Shown: positions 22,591 through 33,300, counted from the stretch's first letter. The stretch is 64,000 nucleotides of DNA from Hermatobates lingyangjiaoensis (GCA_026182355.1 JAPFBL010000607.1:85511-149510), one strand, 5' to 3'. A program made the numbers and translations. Notes: generated from the letters alone by a model not told the origin.

Positions 22591-22893
22591 TAAAAGAAAC
22601 GGTCCAGCGGACTTTTTTACAATAAAATAAAAAACGAAGGAAACACACAGAAAGACACAGACATAACTCACATCGATATTTCGACAATCGTCGTCATCAG
22701 GAGGTGCGAAGAGCGAAGAGCGAAGAGTCCCGCAGGAAGACAGGGCGGTACTCAGTACTCAGTACCGCCCTGTCTTCCTGCGGGACTCTTCGCTCTTCGC
22801 TCTTCGCACCTCCTGATGACGACGATTGTCGAAATATCGATGTGAGTTATGTCTGTGTCTTTCTGTGTGTTTCCTTTGTTTTTTATTTTATTG
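22585..22893. mobile_element. Foldback element, family B, copy 2
   Basis: Arms 22613-22742 and 22760-22893 are almost perfect inverted copies with a spacer of about 17 nt (TACTCAGTACTCAGTA). (TA)n lies on both sides. The right arm ends about 30 bp earlier than the left, which retains the GGTCCAGCGGAC hairpin. Cores are at 22669-22706 (minus) and 22807-22844 (plus). Confidence 0.9.
22807..22844 (+). ncRNA. Hammerhead-like core, family B
   Basis: Stem I CACCTC/GATGTG (five pairs, one C-U mismatch), CTGATGA, C, stem II GAC/GTC with loop GATT, GAA, ATAT, C. All core residues intact; the mirror copy at 22669-22706 is identical. C at the cleavage position is the preferred base in known hammerheads. 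Confidence 0.6.
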
Positions 22894-22919
22894 TATATAT
22901 ATATATATATATATATATA

Positions 22920-23205
22920 GTTCAATATAGACAAAGAAACATAGAGATTTCAAAAGAACACACTTACAGTTTCTAATTTTCGGTTTGAACCGTCTTCAGG
23001 AGAGATAAGAGAGGGAAACCAAGCGCACTGTTTCACTATTTCACACTGTGAAACAGTGCACTTGGTTTCCCTCTCTTATCACTCCTGAAGACGGTTCAAA
23101 CCAAAAATTAGAGACTGTAAGTGTGTTCTTTTGATTTCTCTATGTTTCTTTGTTTATATTGAACTATATTTGTCCGTTTTGGATCGTATTTCCAACAAAA
23201 AAGTA
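22920..23205. mobile_element. Foldback element, family C, copy 2
   Basis: Arms 22920-23033 and 23055-23164 with an inner palindrome around TTTCACACTGTGAAA. The right arm continues to (TA)n at 23205. Cores: minus 22970-23004 (CTGAAGA, GGTT/AACC, GAA, AATT, A) and plus 23080-23115 (G12 lost). Confidence 0.85.
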
Positions 23206-23271
23206 TATATATATATATATATTATATATAATGTAATTTATTATATATTATATATATATTCAGTTGGGTTT

Positions 23272-23470
23272 TTGAGCGAAGAGCGAAGAGTCCCGCAGGA
23301 AGACAGAGCGGTACTCTCAGAGTACCTGAGAGTCTCTTCGCTCTTCACACCTCCCGATGACAACGATGGTCGAAATATCGATGTGAGTTATGTCTGTGTC
23401 TTTCTGTGTGTTTCTTTCGTTTTGAATTTATTTTATTTTAAAAAAGTCCGCTGGACCGTTTCTTTTAATT
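23272..23470. mobile_element. Foldback remnant, family B, copy 3
   Basis: The left side keeps only GAGCGAAGAGCGAAGAGTCC and the spacer; the right arm is complete, including GTCCGCTGGACCG. Core 23348-23385 has CCGATGA in place of CTGATGA and is otherwise intact (GAC-type stem, GAA, ATAT, C). Confidence 0.7.
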
Positions 23471-23517
23471 GTATATATATAAAATATATATATATATATA
23501 TATTAATATATTAACAG

Positions 23518-23640
23518 TTCAAAATTGAAGATAGGTAGCACAAAAAGTAAAGAAACACATTTAAAAACTCAAATTTTTGCCAATCCGTCTTCAGGAGAAT
23601 AGAGAAAGGGAGACCAAGCACGATGTAGACGCAACGGCTA
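23518..23640 (-). mobile_element. Solitary left arm, family D, copy 2
   Basis: Outer family D segment and core (23566-23597 minus: CTGAAGA present, GAA decayed). It stops within the inner arm at GACGCAACGGC. Confidence 0.6.
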
Positions 23641-23699
23641 GTAACCCACTACTATATAAATAGTTGGTTATATAAGTATTAGTATTATATAAAACTAAA

Positions 23700-23734
<35 letters not shown>

Positions 23735-23738
<4 letters not shown>

Positions 23739-23885
23739 TAAAGTCGGGGAAAGTTCAAGTTCATTATGTTTACGAAGATGTCATGTGCGACCGGGTCTCT
23801 TGGGAGTAAAACACACGATTTTCAAACTAAGAGATTCGAATCTACGAACTAACCACCTGCTAACAGGATTCAACTGGAAAAGGAG
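23735..23885 (-). mobile_element. Second tRNA-like SINE fragment
   Basis: On the minus strand GTGGTTAGTTCGTAGATTCG followed by AATCTC gives an A-box-like and a clear B-box-like element (GATTCGAATCTC). The tail of about 80 bp matches 21868-21945. It ends at (TA)n near 23732. Confidence 0.45.
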
Positions 23886-24229
23886 CTGTTAACAAGTGAC
23901 ATGTTAAACAGAATTAATAAGATAGTCAATAGTATTAATAAGATTAAATAGATAATAAAGATTAATATAAATAATAGATAAAAGATTAATAGAGAACCAG
24001 AAACTAAGCGGTTAGAATAAAAGGGTTGAAAGGTCAATAGTATAAATAGATTAATAGGTAATAAATAGATTAATAAAGTTAAAATAAATGAAGGATAAAA
24101 GATTAATAAAGAACTAAATAGGTATTAAAATAAAAGAGTTGAAAGAAAGTAAGAATTAATAGAGAAGGCGTAGTTAGAAATAAAGAATAGAATAATAAAG
24201 ATAATATATATTTATGCCTAAATAAATAA
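23886..24229. other. AT-rich quasi-repetitive stretch
   Basis: Many imperfect copies of ATTAATAAAGATTAATA / AGATAATAAA; low complexity, no gene. Confidence 0.6.
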
Positions 24230-24465
24230 AAAGATTTCACATAAACACGTGAAACAACAATCAATGATCAAACCACAATAAGAAATGGGAAAACAAGACT
24301 AAGATCTTTCAACCGTAACAAGCGGTCTTCGTCAGAGTCAAAAACCCAACTGTTGTTTCAGAGTCAAAAACCCAGTTGGGTTTTTGACTCTGACGAAGAC
24401 CGCTTGTTACGGTTGAAAGATCTTAGTCTTGTTTTCCCATTTCTTATTGTGGTTTGATCATTTAT
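24230..24465. mobile_element. Foldback element, family A, copy 3
   Basis: Left arm AAAAAGATTTCACATAAACA onward, right arm its inverse, inversion near 24355. Cores 24297-24339 (minus) and 24386-24428 (plus), both intact. One of the best-preserved family A copies. Confidence 0.9.
24386..24428 (+). ncRNA. Hammerhead-like core, family A
   Basis: Stem I GACT/AGTC (24386-24389 with 24425-24428), CTGACGA at 24390-24396, extra A, stem II GACCG/CGGTT (one G-U pair) with a 7-nt loop, GAA, AGATCT at 24418-24423, T at 24424. Every expected core residue is present. Mirror core at 24297-24339. Confidence 0.6.
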
Positions 24466-24479
24466 GCCTAAATATATAT

Positions 24480-24714
24480 AAATGATCAAACCTCATTATG
24501 ATGGGGGAAAAACTAATATCTTTCAACGGTAACAAGCGGTCTTCGTCAGACTCAAAAACTTAACTAGGTAAAAACCCAAAAATCTAGTTGGTTTTTGACT
24601 CTGACGAAGACCGCTTGTTACGGTTGAAAGATCTTAGTCTTGTTTTCCCATTTCATATTGTCATTTGATCACTGATTGTTATTCCACTTGTTTATGTGAA
24701 ATCTTTTTATATAT
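24480..24714. mobile_element. Foldback element, family A, copy 4
   Basis: Follows copy 3 after a short (TA) spacer. Left arm decayed (core 24511-24553 minus); right arm intact with core 24597-24639 (plus) and outer end at (TA)n 24710. Confidence 0.85.
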
Positions 24715-24989
24715 ATAAAAGTAACAACCTTAACCGAATCAAGTTCAACATTTTAATTAATTCTAAATTAAAATGAAGTGAAAGAGAATTATTTGTCAAA
24801 AGTAAACATTTAGTGATTGATGCAATAACATTTAGAATTATGAATTTGTGATTTTTGAATCGCTCAAGCCTCAAAACCTTGTATAACCTGCCCTGTTTTT
24901 TTTTTGTTTTGTTTATTATTGGGATTGAGGGTCTGCTAGAAACCTGCACATCTGACGCTGATTTCTATATTAAGGACTGTGTCTTCCTG

Positions 24990-25206
24990 ATGATTCTATA
25001 TTGGGCATCTAATTCAAGTGTATTTAGAATAGCAATGTCTAACAAGTACCTGACATGACACAGGCTCGGTACCAACGGCTTAATGTTCTATCTAAGGAAG
25101 ACCGTGAAGAGATTTTTTAACCTTTTGGAAACAATCGAGGTCCAGAGTGAGAATCGAACACGGTTCTACCAGTCCAGAGCCAAGCACGCAACCCACTGAG
25201 CTACTC
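24990..25206 (-). mobile_element. tRNA-derived SINE, copy 3 (3'-truncated)
   Basis: Read on the minus strand: GAGTAGCTCAGTGGGTTGCG (A box) and GTGTTCGATTCTC (B box), then a body to about 24990. The best-preserved tRNA-like head in the window. Confidence 0.85.
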
Positions 25207-25608
25207 TTTTTTTATTCGATCCGGCGTTATGACAGTCGTATATCAGGCGAATGGGAAATTTGTAGATTCCATCGTCATGCCAGACTATTGGTTAGTTTAA
25301 AACTAAAGATATATTGACTGAGTGCTCCTTGAACGGAAGCTTATTAAAGAAATCTAAAATCGCAAAGTGAGCATGCGTCAGTACATAAGATCTCTATGTA
25401 GAGAGGTTAGTCTTCAGAAAGCCCAAGGTATTCCAGTCAAGTCAAGTCAGCTGCTCGTAATCCCTCTGTATCAGACGTAACTTCTTTCTTCGAATTTAAA
25501 TGGTATTGGTGCCATATATGTAATTGTAATTAATTATAAGAAACAAAGAGCTAGAATGATGTAATAACCCCCTCTAACACTATTCGTTATATACATATTA
25601 ATTGATAT

Positions 25609-25770
25609 ACGAAGGCTCAACTTATTGGAATTTTCACAACCAACGTAAAAAGAGTCACACTGAGTGCAATCCAGTCGGTAAACACAGTTGCACGAGGTAC
25701 AGGAGGAATTGACTTGAACCGGGTAGGAACGATGGTGGAGAGGGGAATCGAAGAAAGGATTAGGATGGAA
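25609..25770 (-). pseudogene. Penelope-like GIY-YIG endonuclease fragment
   Basis: Open minus frame with NPFFDSPLHHRSYPVQVNSS, then CTSCNCVYRLDCTQC, then DSFYVGCENSNKLSLR. The Cys-rich lead-in, the VY ... C..CDSFYVG module and the following KLSLR strand are the first half of the GIY-YIG nuclease of Penelope-like retroelements (VY and YVG being the GIY and YIG tripeptides). The plus-side neighbour is an (AC)n tract from 25772. A sister fragment lies at 40243-40300. No reverse transcriptase nearby; a dead fragment. Confidence 0.7.
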
Positions 25771-25771
25771 A

Positions 25772-25804
<33 letters not shown>
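25771..25804. repeat. (AC)n microsatellite, left of LINE
   Basis: About 15 AC units immediately before the LINE fragment. Confidence 0.95.
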
Positions 25805-25805
<1 letters not shown>

Positions 25806-25806
<1 letters not shown>

Positions 25807-26494
25807 CTTTTGCAACAGTTGCTCTTGAAGGTGGACAAGATGAAAAGCTGTTGAAGACATTCAGAAATGTAAGAAAAACGGTACAGCCTGTGAGGGAACA
25901 TACATACGAACAATACATACATACATACGGTCATGGGATATTCCAAAGTTACCTCCACAGATTTCAAATAAAAAACACTGCCGCTTGCTCCTGCGACAAC
26001 ACAACTCCCCAAACTGTAGACCATCTGCTATGGGACTGCCTGAGCTTGTATCCTGCCAGAACAGCTTTAATACGAGAAGTAGTGGCGAAGGGTGACACAT
26101 GGCCACCACCAAAACATAAGCTGATAGAAAGAGAATATTATGTTAACTTTGTAGAGTATATTTCAAACATATTTAAATTTATAGAGTAACTCTTACAAAT
26201 AAGTAAAAAATTTAAATGATAAAAATAACATAGTTATAACATGTAAAACAAAATGTAGCGTAGGTTAAATCTTTAAAATAACATACCTATTGTAAATAGA
26301 AAATTTTAATGTTGTGAAAGCTGAAAATGTAGACTATGTAAAATATAATTTAAATTTACAACTTTATAAAATAAATTTAGAATTAAGCACGTAATACTGT
26401 ATAGCCATAAGAAGAAAATTGCATGTAGTACATTTTGTGGAACATGTTGTTATTTAAATAAATTCCCTATGGCAGGGGTACTGCCCGTGGGGAA
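25806..26494 (+). pseudogene. R1/I-type LINE 3' end, flanked by (AC)n
   Basis: The frame is open from the (AC)n tract: TFATVALEGGQDEKLLKTF, then GHGIFQSYLHRFQI, CSCDNTTPQTVDHLLWDC, ending ISNIFKFIE and a stop at 26189. GHGxFxxYLxRF followed by CxC, QTxxHLLxxC and a closing IFKFIE is the end of an R1/I-group LINE polyprotein. A 3' UTR of about 300 bp ends GGGGTACTGCCCGTGGGG and AAAAAAA directly before (CA)n. 5'-truncated. Probable specificity for (CA)n is inferred from both flanks. Confidence 0.75.
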
Positions 26495-26535
26495 AAAAAC
26501 ACACACACACACACATGCACACACACACACACACA

Positions 26536-26566
<31 letters not shown>

Positions 26567-26570
26567 CAGA
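26495..26570. repeat. (CA)n microsatellite, right of LINE
   Basis: CA repeat with two interruptions (ATGCACA, CCACA), beginning right at the LINE 3' end. Confidence 0.95.
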
Positions 26571-27884
26571 GTCTCTACCTTAAAAATTGTTCCTTAGCCT
26601 ACAACTTTGAATCTCTGGATTTCATATATTAGGTAAATCACTACTTTAATATATAAACTTTATATAGAAAAAAAAACACTCCCAAGTACTACGTCTATAT
26701 TCCTATTAATCTATAAATAATCAAAATGGTGGACCAATACATTTTATATTGATAACACGAGTATGAAAATGTATTCATGAAATAAATGTAATACCAGTCA
26801 ATTCTTAGTCTGTAAATAATGACTTAGGAAATGTAATCAATTTTCTCGCTTTCTAAAGCAGTAACTTTACAGATATATAAATCCACTGTAGATACTGTGA
26901 GTAATTACTAAACGCTTTTTGTTGCAATCTCCAGGATGTCTATCTCTAGGTGAAATTAAGTAAGGCATAACTTAGAAAAGCCTTTGACTATACGATGAAT
27001 CTTAGAGGATAGTTTGCAAGATGGGTTTTACTGAAAGCCAAACAGATGAGCTCTGTAATATATTATAAAGATTTAATGGTTAAGTTATAAATGATTGCGC
27101 GTGAAAATCAACTTAAAGCGCTTTGGCTTGTATGTTGAATGTCATAAGTTCATTAATAATAAAATTAAGAGTGTTTTGTAAAATGCTTGACAAAAAAAGT
27201 ATTGGTTTGTTAACAACAGTGAGGAGTGGTGGAGGACAAGTGAATAGTTTATGATAATGATGCAAGAATGGAGGAGGAGATATTCCAGGAGACGTTGAAA
27301 CGTTGGGAAATACTCCTGGACAGCCGCCCCTCCTTTTGCCGCCCCCAACTGCTGGTGACTCCTCCATCAATCTCGTCTAGATTCTAGGTCACGAGGTTAA
27401 GGAGACCTATCCGACAAGTTTCAATGATTAATGAAGTCTCACAAAACCTTACATCTCTCTTTCTTTGGTGTTAGAATTAACATTAATTATATTTAATGTG
27501 GTGAGACTGATGACAACGCTATGTTTCCCATCATACTTTATTTTCTACTTACAAAATTAAGCAATTTCAACGTATTTTAACAGATAATCACTTTTTTTTA
27601 TTACTGCGGTTTTAAGGAAGATACCTATAACCTATAAACTAGCCACATAATATGTTACCCAAACTTTGAAACCTTTAAAATATATTTATAAAATTATAAA
27701 CACTTATTCATAGTTCTAAAAATAAATTTCTACAGATTGATACTTTCACCATTTTACAAAATAACAATCACATTAGTCAACGTGACAATCAAGATAATTT
27801 ACGACTGTTCTCAGTGGATCCTATAACAGATCAGGTTATCTGTTTAAGTTATAGAATTACCTTTTAAATAATTAGTTTATCTTT
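26571..27884. other. No certain gene; one GC-rich patch
   Basis: AT-rich apart from about 27210-27370 (GGAGGAGGAGATATTCCAGG ... CCGCCCCTCCTTTTGCC), which is open in more than one frame. It could be a host exon or part of an unknown repeat; no splice sites convince me. Confidence 0.3.
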
Positions 27885-28366
27885 GTTTCAAAATTTCAAA
27901 TAACTCAAACAATTTTAATTTATCGATACAAATTTCGGTTATTTAAAGACAAATATTACGTAAAAAATTTAAACTGTGCCCTCTAAAAGCATAGGTATAG
28001 GTATTAGGATAAAAGGATTTCACATAAACACGTGAAATAACAATCAATGATCAAACCACCAATATGAAATGGGAAAACAAGACTAAGATCTTTCAACTGT
28101 AACAAGCGGTCTTCGTCAGAGTCAAAAACCCAACTGGGTTTTTGACTCTGAAACAACAGTTGGGTTTTTGACTCTGACGAAGACCGCTTGTTACGGTTGA
28201 AAGATTTTAGTCTTGTTTTCCTATTTTCATATTGAGGTATTAGGATCCATTGTTCCTAAATTTCAAATATCTCAAGCAATTTTAATTTATCAATACAAAT
28301 TTCGGTCATTTAAAGACAAATATTATGTAAAAAATTTAAACTGTGCCCTATAAAAGGATAGGGTAG
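27885..28366. repeat. Direct ~115-bp repeats flanking a family A foldback
   Basis: 27885-28008 and 28247-28366 are about 90% similar (both contain TTTCGGT(T/C)ATTTAAAGAC and TTTAAACTGTGCCCT) and lie either side of the foldback at 28014-28235. Confidence 0.8.
28014..28235. mobile_element. Foldback element, family A, copy 5
   Basis: Both arms complete to the GATTTCACATAAACACG end on the left; the right arm stops at TTTTCATATTG. Cores 28081-28123 (minus) and 28170-28212 (plus, AGATTT in place of AGATCT). Confidence 0.85.
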
Positions 28367-28596
28367 GTTAGGATGCAGTGACAGTCTCACAAGAGAACAC
28401 ACATAGGCCAAACATTGGTGCTTTATGATACCACAAAATGAAGATTGTTTCTAGATTGACATAGTGAAGAGGGCCGATTAAGGTCCTCTTCGATGAATGA
28501 CCTGCTGAGATTCATTGGCCTCCCGCGTCAATTGAGGGTCCGATTGGGTGTTGAACCAAGGACCTACCAGAGAGGCGAGGACTGGGCTACCCTGAC
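28364..28596 (-). mobile_element. tRNA-derived SINE, copy 4
   Basis: Minus-strand copy ending (3') at CCTAACCTA near 28364. The head is at about 28560-28596 with GTAGCCCAGTCC, a decayed A box. Its head lies exactly at the hAT insertion. Confidence 0.75.
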
Positions 28597-29306
28597 CAGG
28601 GCTGCCAATGGAATTTTGCTGGGATAAATTGCCCTAAATTCAACTATTTATCCCTATAAAATTTAAAAATGAATTATATTTGAATTAGTGAAATAAAACA
28701 AAGCTTTAATTACTTATAAATAATATAATGAGATAAAATAAAAAAAACAAACAAAATATTTTATTGATGAATGATAATTATTGACAATAGTACTAATCTG
28801 AGTCATCTGACATTACATCAGCCTCAAGGTTTACAGATTTTTGGTTTTCTTTCATACGTTTTAGATACAATGCACTAGTTTTCCACTTCATAGATCATCC
28901 ACTAACTCTTTGCTGGGCTTCCAATTAGTACAATTGGAATTAATTTTTTTTTTATGGCTTGTTTGGCTAATATGCGTGCAGTCACAGTTTGTGATTTTAG
29001 TGAATTCGTATTTTTTTGTTTTTTATATTATTAACTTGAGAAAATATATGTTCAACACTGAAGTACCCGTGCCAAAGTTATAATTTATAACCCGCGCGTT
29101 TAAAGAAATAGTTTGATAGGTAAAGTGATTGTTTAGATAATTATTTTCTGCAACTATTTGCATTTTAAAATTCATTCAAAAATATACTACAAAGTATATA
29201 TAGTGTATCTAGTTTCCCCCAGATTATTGAAAACAATCCCCTATTCCCCTAGCGCATTCCCATTTCCCCCAAAATCTAGGGGAAATCCTCCAGCTTTGGC
29301 AGCCCT
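28597..29306. mobile_element. hAT-like element with 8-bp TSD
   Basis: Ends CAGGGCTGCCAAT and (complement) AGGGCTGCCAAAG form the terminal inverted repeats. The host octamer ACCCTGAC is duplicated exactly at 28589-28596 and 29307-29314, as expected for hAT. The last base of the right TIR is apparently missing. A possible transposase C-terminal scrap reads on the minus strand near 28800-28890 (LYLKRMKENQKS ... DVMSDDSD). 710 bp, non-autonomous. Confidence 0.8.
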
Positions 29307-29314
29307 ACCCTGAC

Positions 29315-29681
29315 TCCTTCTAAAAGCATCTTCAGACCTGACTTCCTATCTTCGGACACTGGTTCAAGCTAACCATCCACCTTATTGTGTCTTTCTTAGT
29401 ACATACCTGAGGGAACAACCACCCATGGCGGTTGTAAACCTGATAAGTTGTAAGCGTGATAAGGAAACTCCCCCCCCCCCCCCCCGGACCCACGACCACG
29501 ACAAGGTGAAAGCACATCAGGAGGGAGAACATGTTAAGCCGACAGCCCAGATCCTGTGTACGATGTCAGATACTCGTTAAAGATCCCTATTCTAAATACA
29601 CTTAAGTTAGGCAAAATTCATGACTCCCAATGTAGAATATTCCTTTTGTGGTATCACAAAGGGGCAAGGTTCGGTCTAATA
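29315..29681 (+). mobile_element. tRNA-derived SINE, copy 5, left part
   Basis: The body aligns with 17950-18170 (GTTAAGCCGACAGCC, then CACAAAG), interrupted at 29681 by a hAT element and continuing at 30599-30641 to the tail CAACCTAACCTA. The head (29315-29450) is diverged. A C-run lies at 29470-29485. Confidence 0.75.
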
Positions 29682-30590
29682 CAGGGGTGGGCAACATACG
29701 GCCCGCGGGCCGGGTCCGGCCACTGAAGGGATTTTGACTGGCCTGCCGACTTTATCCGACCATACATTGTCCCTAGAAAATTGTTTGCACCTTTTTCCAA
29801 TTTCCGCGATTTTGCACTTTTGCACCTTTGAGCCAAATGGCAACTTTTGAACCAATTGCCTATTTTACCTATAGGCAATATAATTCTTATACCAACAACA
29901 AATACCAAAGGTAAAATTAAGTTGTTATTTTTGAATATTATTACCCCATAACAAAATTTTAAAAAATAATTCTACTCAACATAATTTATGAATTGGAGGA
30001 AGAAGATAATGTATTGATATTAATTTGTATAAAAAATTTCTATTTTTATTCTAAAGAATGGATCAAGAGATTTATTAATATTAGACCCAATACAAATAAA
30101 TAATGCTTTTAGATTTGAACACTCTGGAGGCACTACAATTATATTCACAATTTAAAATTTAAAATGATATCGATATTTAATATATTCATAACTTAATTGG
30201 GTTCTAATAGTTACAAAAAAATTTAGGAAATTATATATACTATGAATGCTCACAGAGAATATGCATAAGAGATTCTATAATTGAAAATAACATAGAATTT
30301 AAATTCTATTGATCAGTCGTCAACTGGCGGGAAAGCTACTGCAATACCCATTTTGGCCACAAATGTCTCATTGACTTCAAAGTAAGTAGTTTTTAATCTC
30401 TATTCGTTGTAAGGCTTCAAGTTTACAACTTTACATTAAATACGATTTATTACTTTATTTCTTGCATTAGTCACTTTTAGTGAATAAAATGTGATTAAGA
30501 TATTGAATATTAATCATGTAATAATCCGGCTCACCAATAACTTCATTTTCCTAAATCTGGCCCGCCGACTGAAGAAGTTGCCCACCTCTG
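29682..30590. mobile_element. hAT-like MITE inside a SINE, perfect 8-bp TSD
   Basis: TIRs CAGGGGTGGGCAAC (29682) and GTTGCCCACCTCTG (ending 30590) match at 13 of 14. GTCTAATA is duplicated exactly at 29674-29681 and 30591-30598. Subterminal GGCCCGC motifs occur at both ends, typical of hAT elements with CAGGGGTGGGCAA termini. 909 bp, no transposase frame. Confidence 0.9.
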
Positions 30591-30598
30591 GTCTAATA

Positions 30599-30641
30599 TG
30601 TGCTCTCTCGAGGGACTGCCACTGCAACCTAACCTATCTTA
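30599..30641 (+). mobile_element. tRNA-derived SINE, copy 5, right part
   Basis: TGTGCTCTCTCGAGGGACTG continuing the SINE body after the hAT insertion, ending CAACCTAACCTA. Confidence 0.85.
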
Positions 30642-31004
30642 AATAAAATATTTAATTCATAAATAGAAAAACTGAACAAAGGCTAGAGTAAAAAGAGTCA
30701 ATATAATCTAGTTTTCACTGAAACTCTTTTAGTTATTTGAAAATCTTAATAGTTGTGTGGGGGGGGGGGGGGGACAATATGCCCCAGGTACGCGTAATAT
30801 AATTCTTAGAATGATACAATTAAATATTATAAAATTATCAAAATAAAGTCTTATTTATTATTTTTCAAGTTCAACTTTTGTCTTTAAAGCTAAAGGTTCA
30901 TTTTTTTTTATAATTTTCCATTTTATTTTATTCCTTTCATTAATTGTTTATTCGTTATAACAATTAAAGTGATGTTTAATTGAAAAAAATTATATTCGTA
31001 TATA
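30642..31004. other. No gene; G-run near 30759
   Basis: AT-rich with a homopolymer of about 15 G at 30759-30773. Confidence 0.6.
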
Positions 31005-31165
31005 TGTGTTCAAAATCGAAAATCGAAGAAGAGTAACACACAGAGTAAAAAAAACACTTACAAACTTTTTCAGGCCACCCGTCTACAGGAGAAATGAGAA
31101 AGGGAGACCAAGAGAGTTATTCTTCTTCGATTTTGAACTACTATTGTGTCCAGTTTGGACCGTCT
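31005..31165 (-). mobile_element. Decayed family D foldback, copy 3
   Basis: Left arm GTTCAAAATCGAA ... GAGTAACACACAGAGTAA to a damaged core (about 31055-31092), then a very short right arm (AGAGTTATTCTTCTTCGATT). Confidence 0.55.
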
Positions 31166-31189
31166 TTACTATTTTATAGTGAATTACCT

Positions 31190-33300
31190 AGAATTGACCG
31201 GGATTCGGTCAATTTGCTAGCTTCAAAATCAAACTCTCGTTACCGACGTTTAGTTTTATTTTAAACCCTTTTTACTTTACTATAAGTAAAGTATAGTGAT
31301 CGTGAAAAAATTCGATCTCGAGATTTTGACGGAATTACATGTTTTGAGGTCCCAGAAGTCGTTTTATAATGACGTTTTTACGATGATGTACTGTGTGTGG
31401 TGGGTGGGTGGGTGGGTGGGTGGGTGGTGGTGGGTGCTGTTAGCATTGCTTGTTACCACGCTACGGTCCAGAATCTTTGATGGATCAAGTTGATATTTTA
31501 CACAAAAATGGGCCTCATAAAGACGAAGATCCCTATTGTTTAGGAAGAATTATGCATGATGGGAAAGTCACTTTTTTTGCCAAAAACCGTTTTTTTTAAA
31601 ACATTTATTTCTCCTAAACTAATAACCCTAGAGTTTTGAGATTTTGACATCATCTTTGAGGTTACAAATGGAACAAACTAAAAATATATTTAGAATTTTT
31701 TATCAACAGGAAATATTTTTTTTTCAATAAAATGTACAAATTTTGACTTATAAATCAATCTCAAACCTTGTGATAGCGATACAAGCCATACTGTTTGACG
31801 GACAAGAATGAAACTATGCCTATAAATAGAACATTATATGGACAATGAGTTGAGATATTGTTTTCTAAAATTACATTCGCTAAAGGGGCGTTAGAGTACG
31901 ATTTGTGTTTTCAGAAAATGTTTTTTTGACGCTAAACGGCTCGTTAAAAAATTATGAAATTTTGACTAAAAATGGAACAAAAAATTAGTAATTCATAAAA
32001 AAAAATCATGAAGTTTCAATTACGGGAAAGAGAAATAACGATATAAAAACTCTTTGTTTATCCTAGACTAAGAGATCACCTGCTATACTTGTCGAATTTT
32101 TTGTATTTTTTTACATTGTTTACATTGACTTAGAAATTTTTTGAGCGAATCCACTGAGATAAAATTGATGTTTCTAATGGAAAAATGAAAATATATTATT
32201 GACTTATAAGAGATGTAAGAGGAATAATATTGTGCAGGTAAATGATAACACTCATTAAAAAAAAAATCGTATATATGTTATTTGACAAAGGGGAAGGAAA
32301 ATGATCTTATTAAATACTAAGAAGCCATAAAATTCCCAGTATAATAATTCTGTTAAAAACCAAAAATGTAAAAGATAATTCAAAATATAAATATTTCGTT
32401 TAGAGATTAATAACTGTAATTATCGTACATCTTTAATTAACAAATCAGCTTAAAACAACATTTTCTTCACTGTTTAAGATGTTTTTCAGAGAAAAAAAGG
32501 GTATTTTACTGTTTTAAATTTGAAAATTTTACATTAATATTCAATGTAGAATGATGTTAAGTAAACGATGTAAGAAATCTACTGGCTATTTGAACAATAG
32601 CCATGTTCTCTTGTAGGATAATATTTCGTTTCAAGAAATGTTCACATTGGTTTTTCAAAAATGTTATTACTGCTGTAGTTATACTAATGAAATTATTTGC
32701 AAATAATAAATTATTTGTGATGTACAAAAATAAGCTTATAAATTGATATGTCCTTCAATCACTATCTGTACTACCTCACGAATGCAATGCTAATAATTAT
32801 ATCCCATTTAGATATTTATGTTATGCTTAAATGATACGTTATGTTTTATATACTCAAGAAATTTGACATTGAGTTACTTATAGTAAAGTAGAGTGTAGGC
32901 CACTCCAGATTTTTTCTTAAGCTGAAGTAAGAATGTTTTAAAACTGAAAGTAGTAATGTAAGAAGTAAAATGAAATTTACATTATTTAAAGGAACAACAA
33001 TCTGAACCTGACAAAACCTTCAACGAGACTAATAAGATAGCAACACATGTGTTATAACTGGTAACACTTATAATGTTACCTTATTAGTTTAGTCGAAGTT
33101 TTTGTCAGGTTAAGATTGTTGTTCTTTTAAATAATTTAAATTTTATTTTCTTAGACAAAAAATTCTTATTTCTACCTAAGAAAAAGATTTTAAAATAAAA
33201 ACGAAACGTCGGCAACGAGAGTTTGATTTTTGAACTTAGAGAATTTAACCGAATCCCGATTAGATAACACATCTATTCTATTAAACGGTCGATATATTAT
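31190..33300. mobile_element. Foldback element, family E, interrupted by element T
   Basis: Left arm 31190-31270 (GGGATTCGGTCAATTT ... TTATTTTAAACCCTTTTT). The arm resumes at about 32928 (GAAGTAAGAATGTTTTAAAA), runs through the inversion near 33050, and the right arm continues to 33300. Removing 31271-32925 restores the order seen in uninterrupted E copies. Right-arm core at 33172-33215 (degenerate). Confidence 0.8.
31271..32925 (+). mobile_element. T-family element, complete copy
   Basis: Subterminal inverted repeat TACTTTACTATAAGTAA (about 31275) and its complement (about 32880-32896), followed by AGAGTGTAGGCCACTCCAGA. About 1.65 kb, no transposase-like frame. Contains a (GTGG)-type microsatellite at 31398-31430. 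Other copies: 11440-14268, 45786-46172, 47398-47470, 49310-50290, 50880-51455, 61255-62255, 62660-63168. Confidence 0.75.

Noticed and set aside
24990..25206. Possible tRNA gene from the A and B boxes (also at 51781, 17890, 63667)
   Set aside because: No cloverleaf closes, the boxes are followed by a shared 250-bp body, and several copies exist; these are SINEs.
27241..27370. GC-rich patch as a host exon
   Set aside because: Open in several frames, no convincing splice sites and no recognisable protein; listed only as an unassigned patch.
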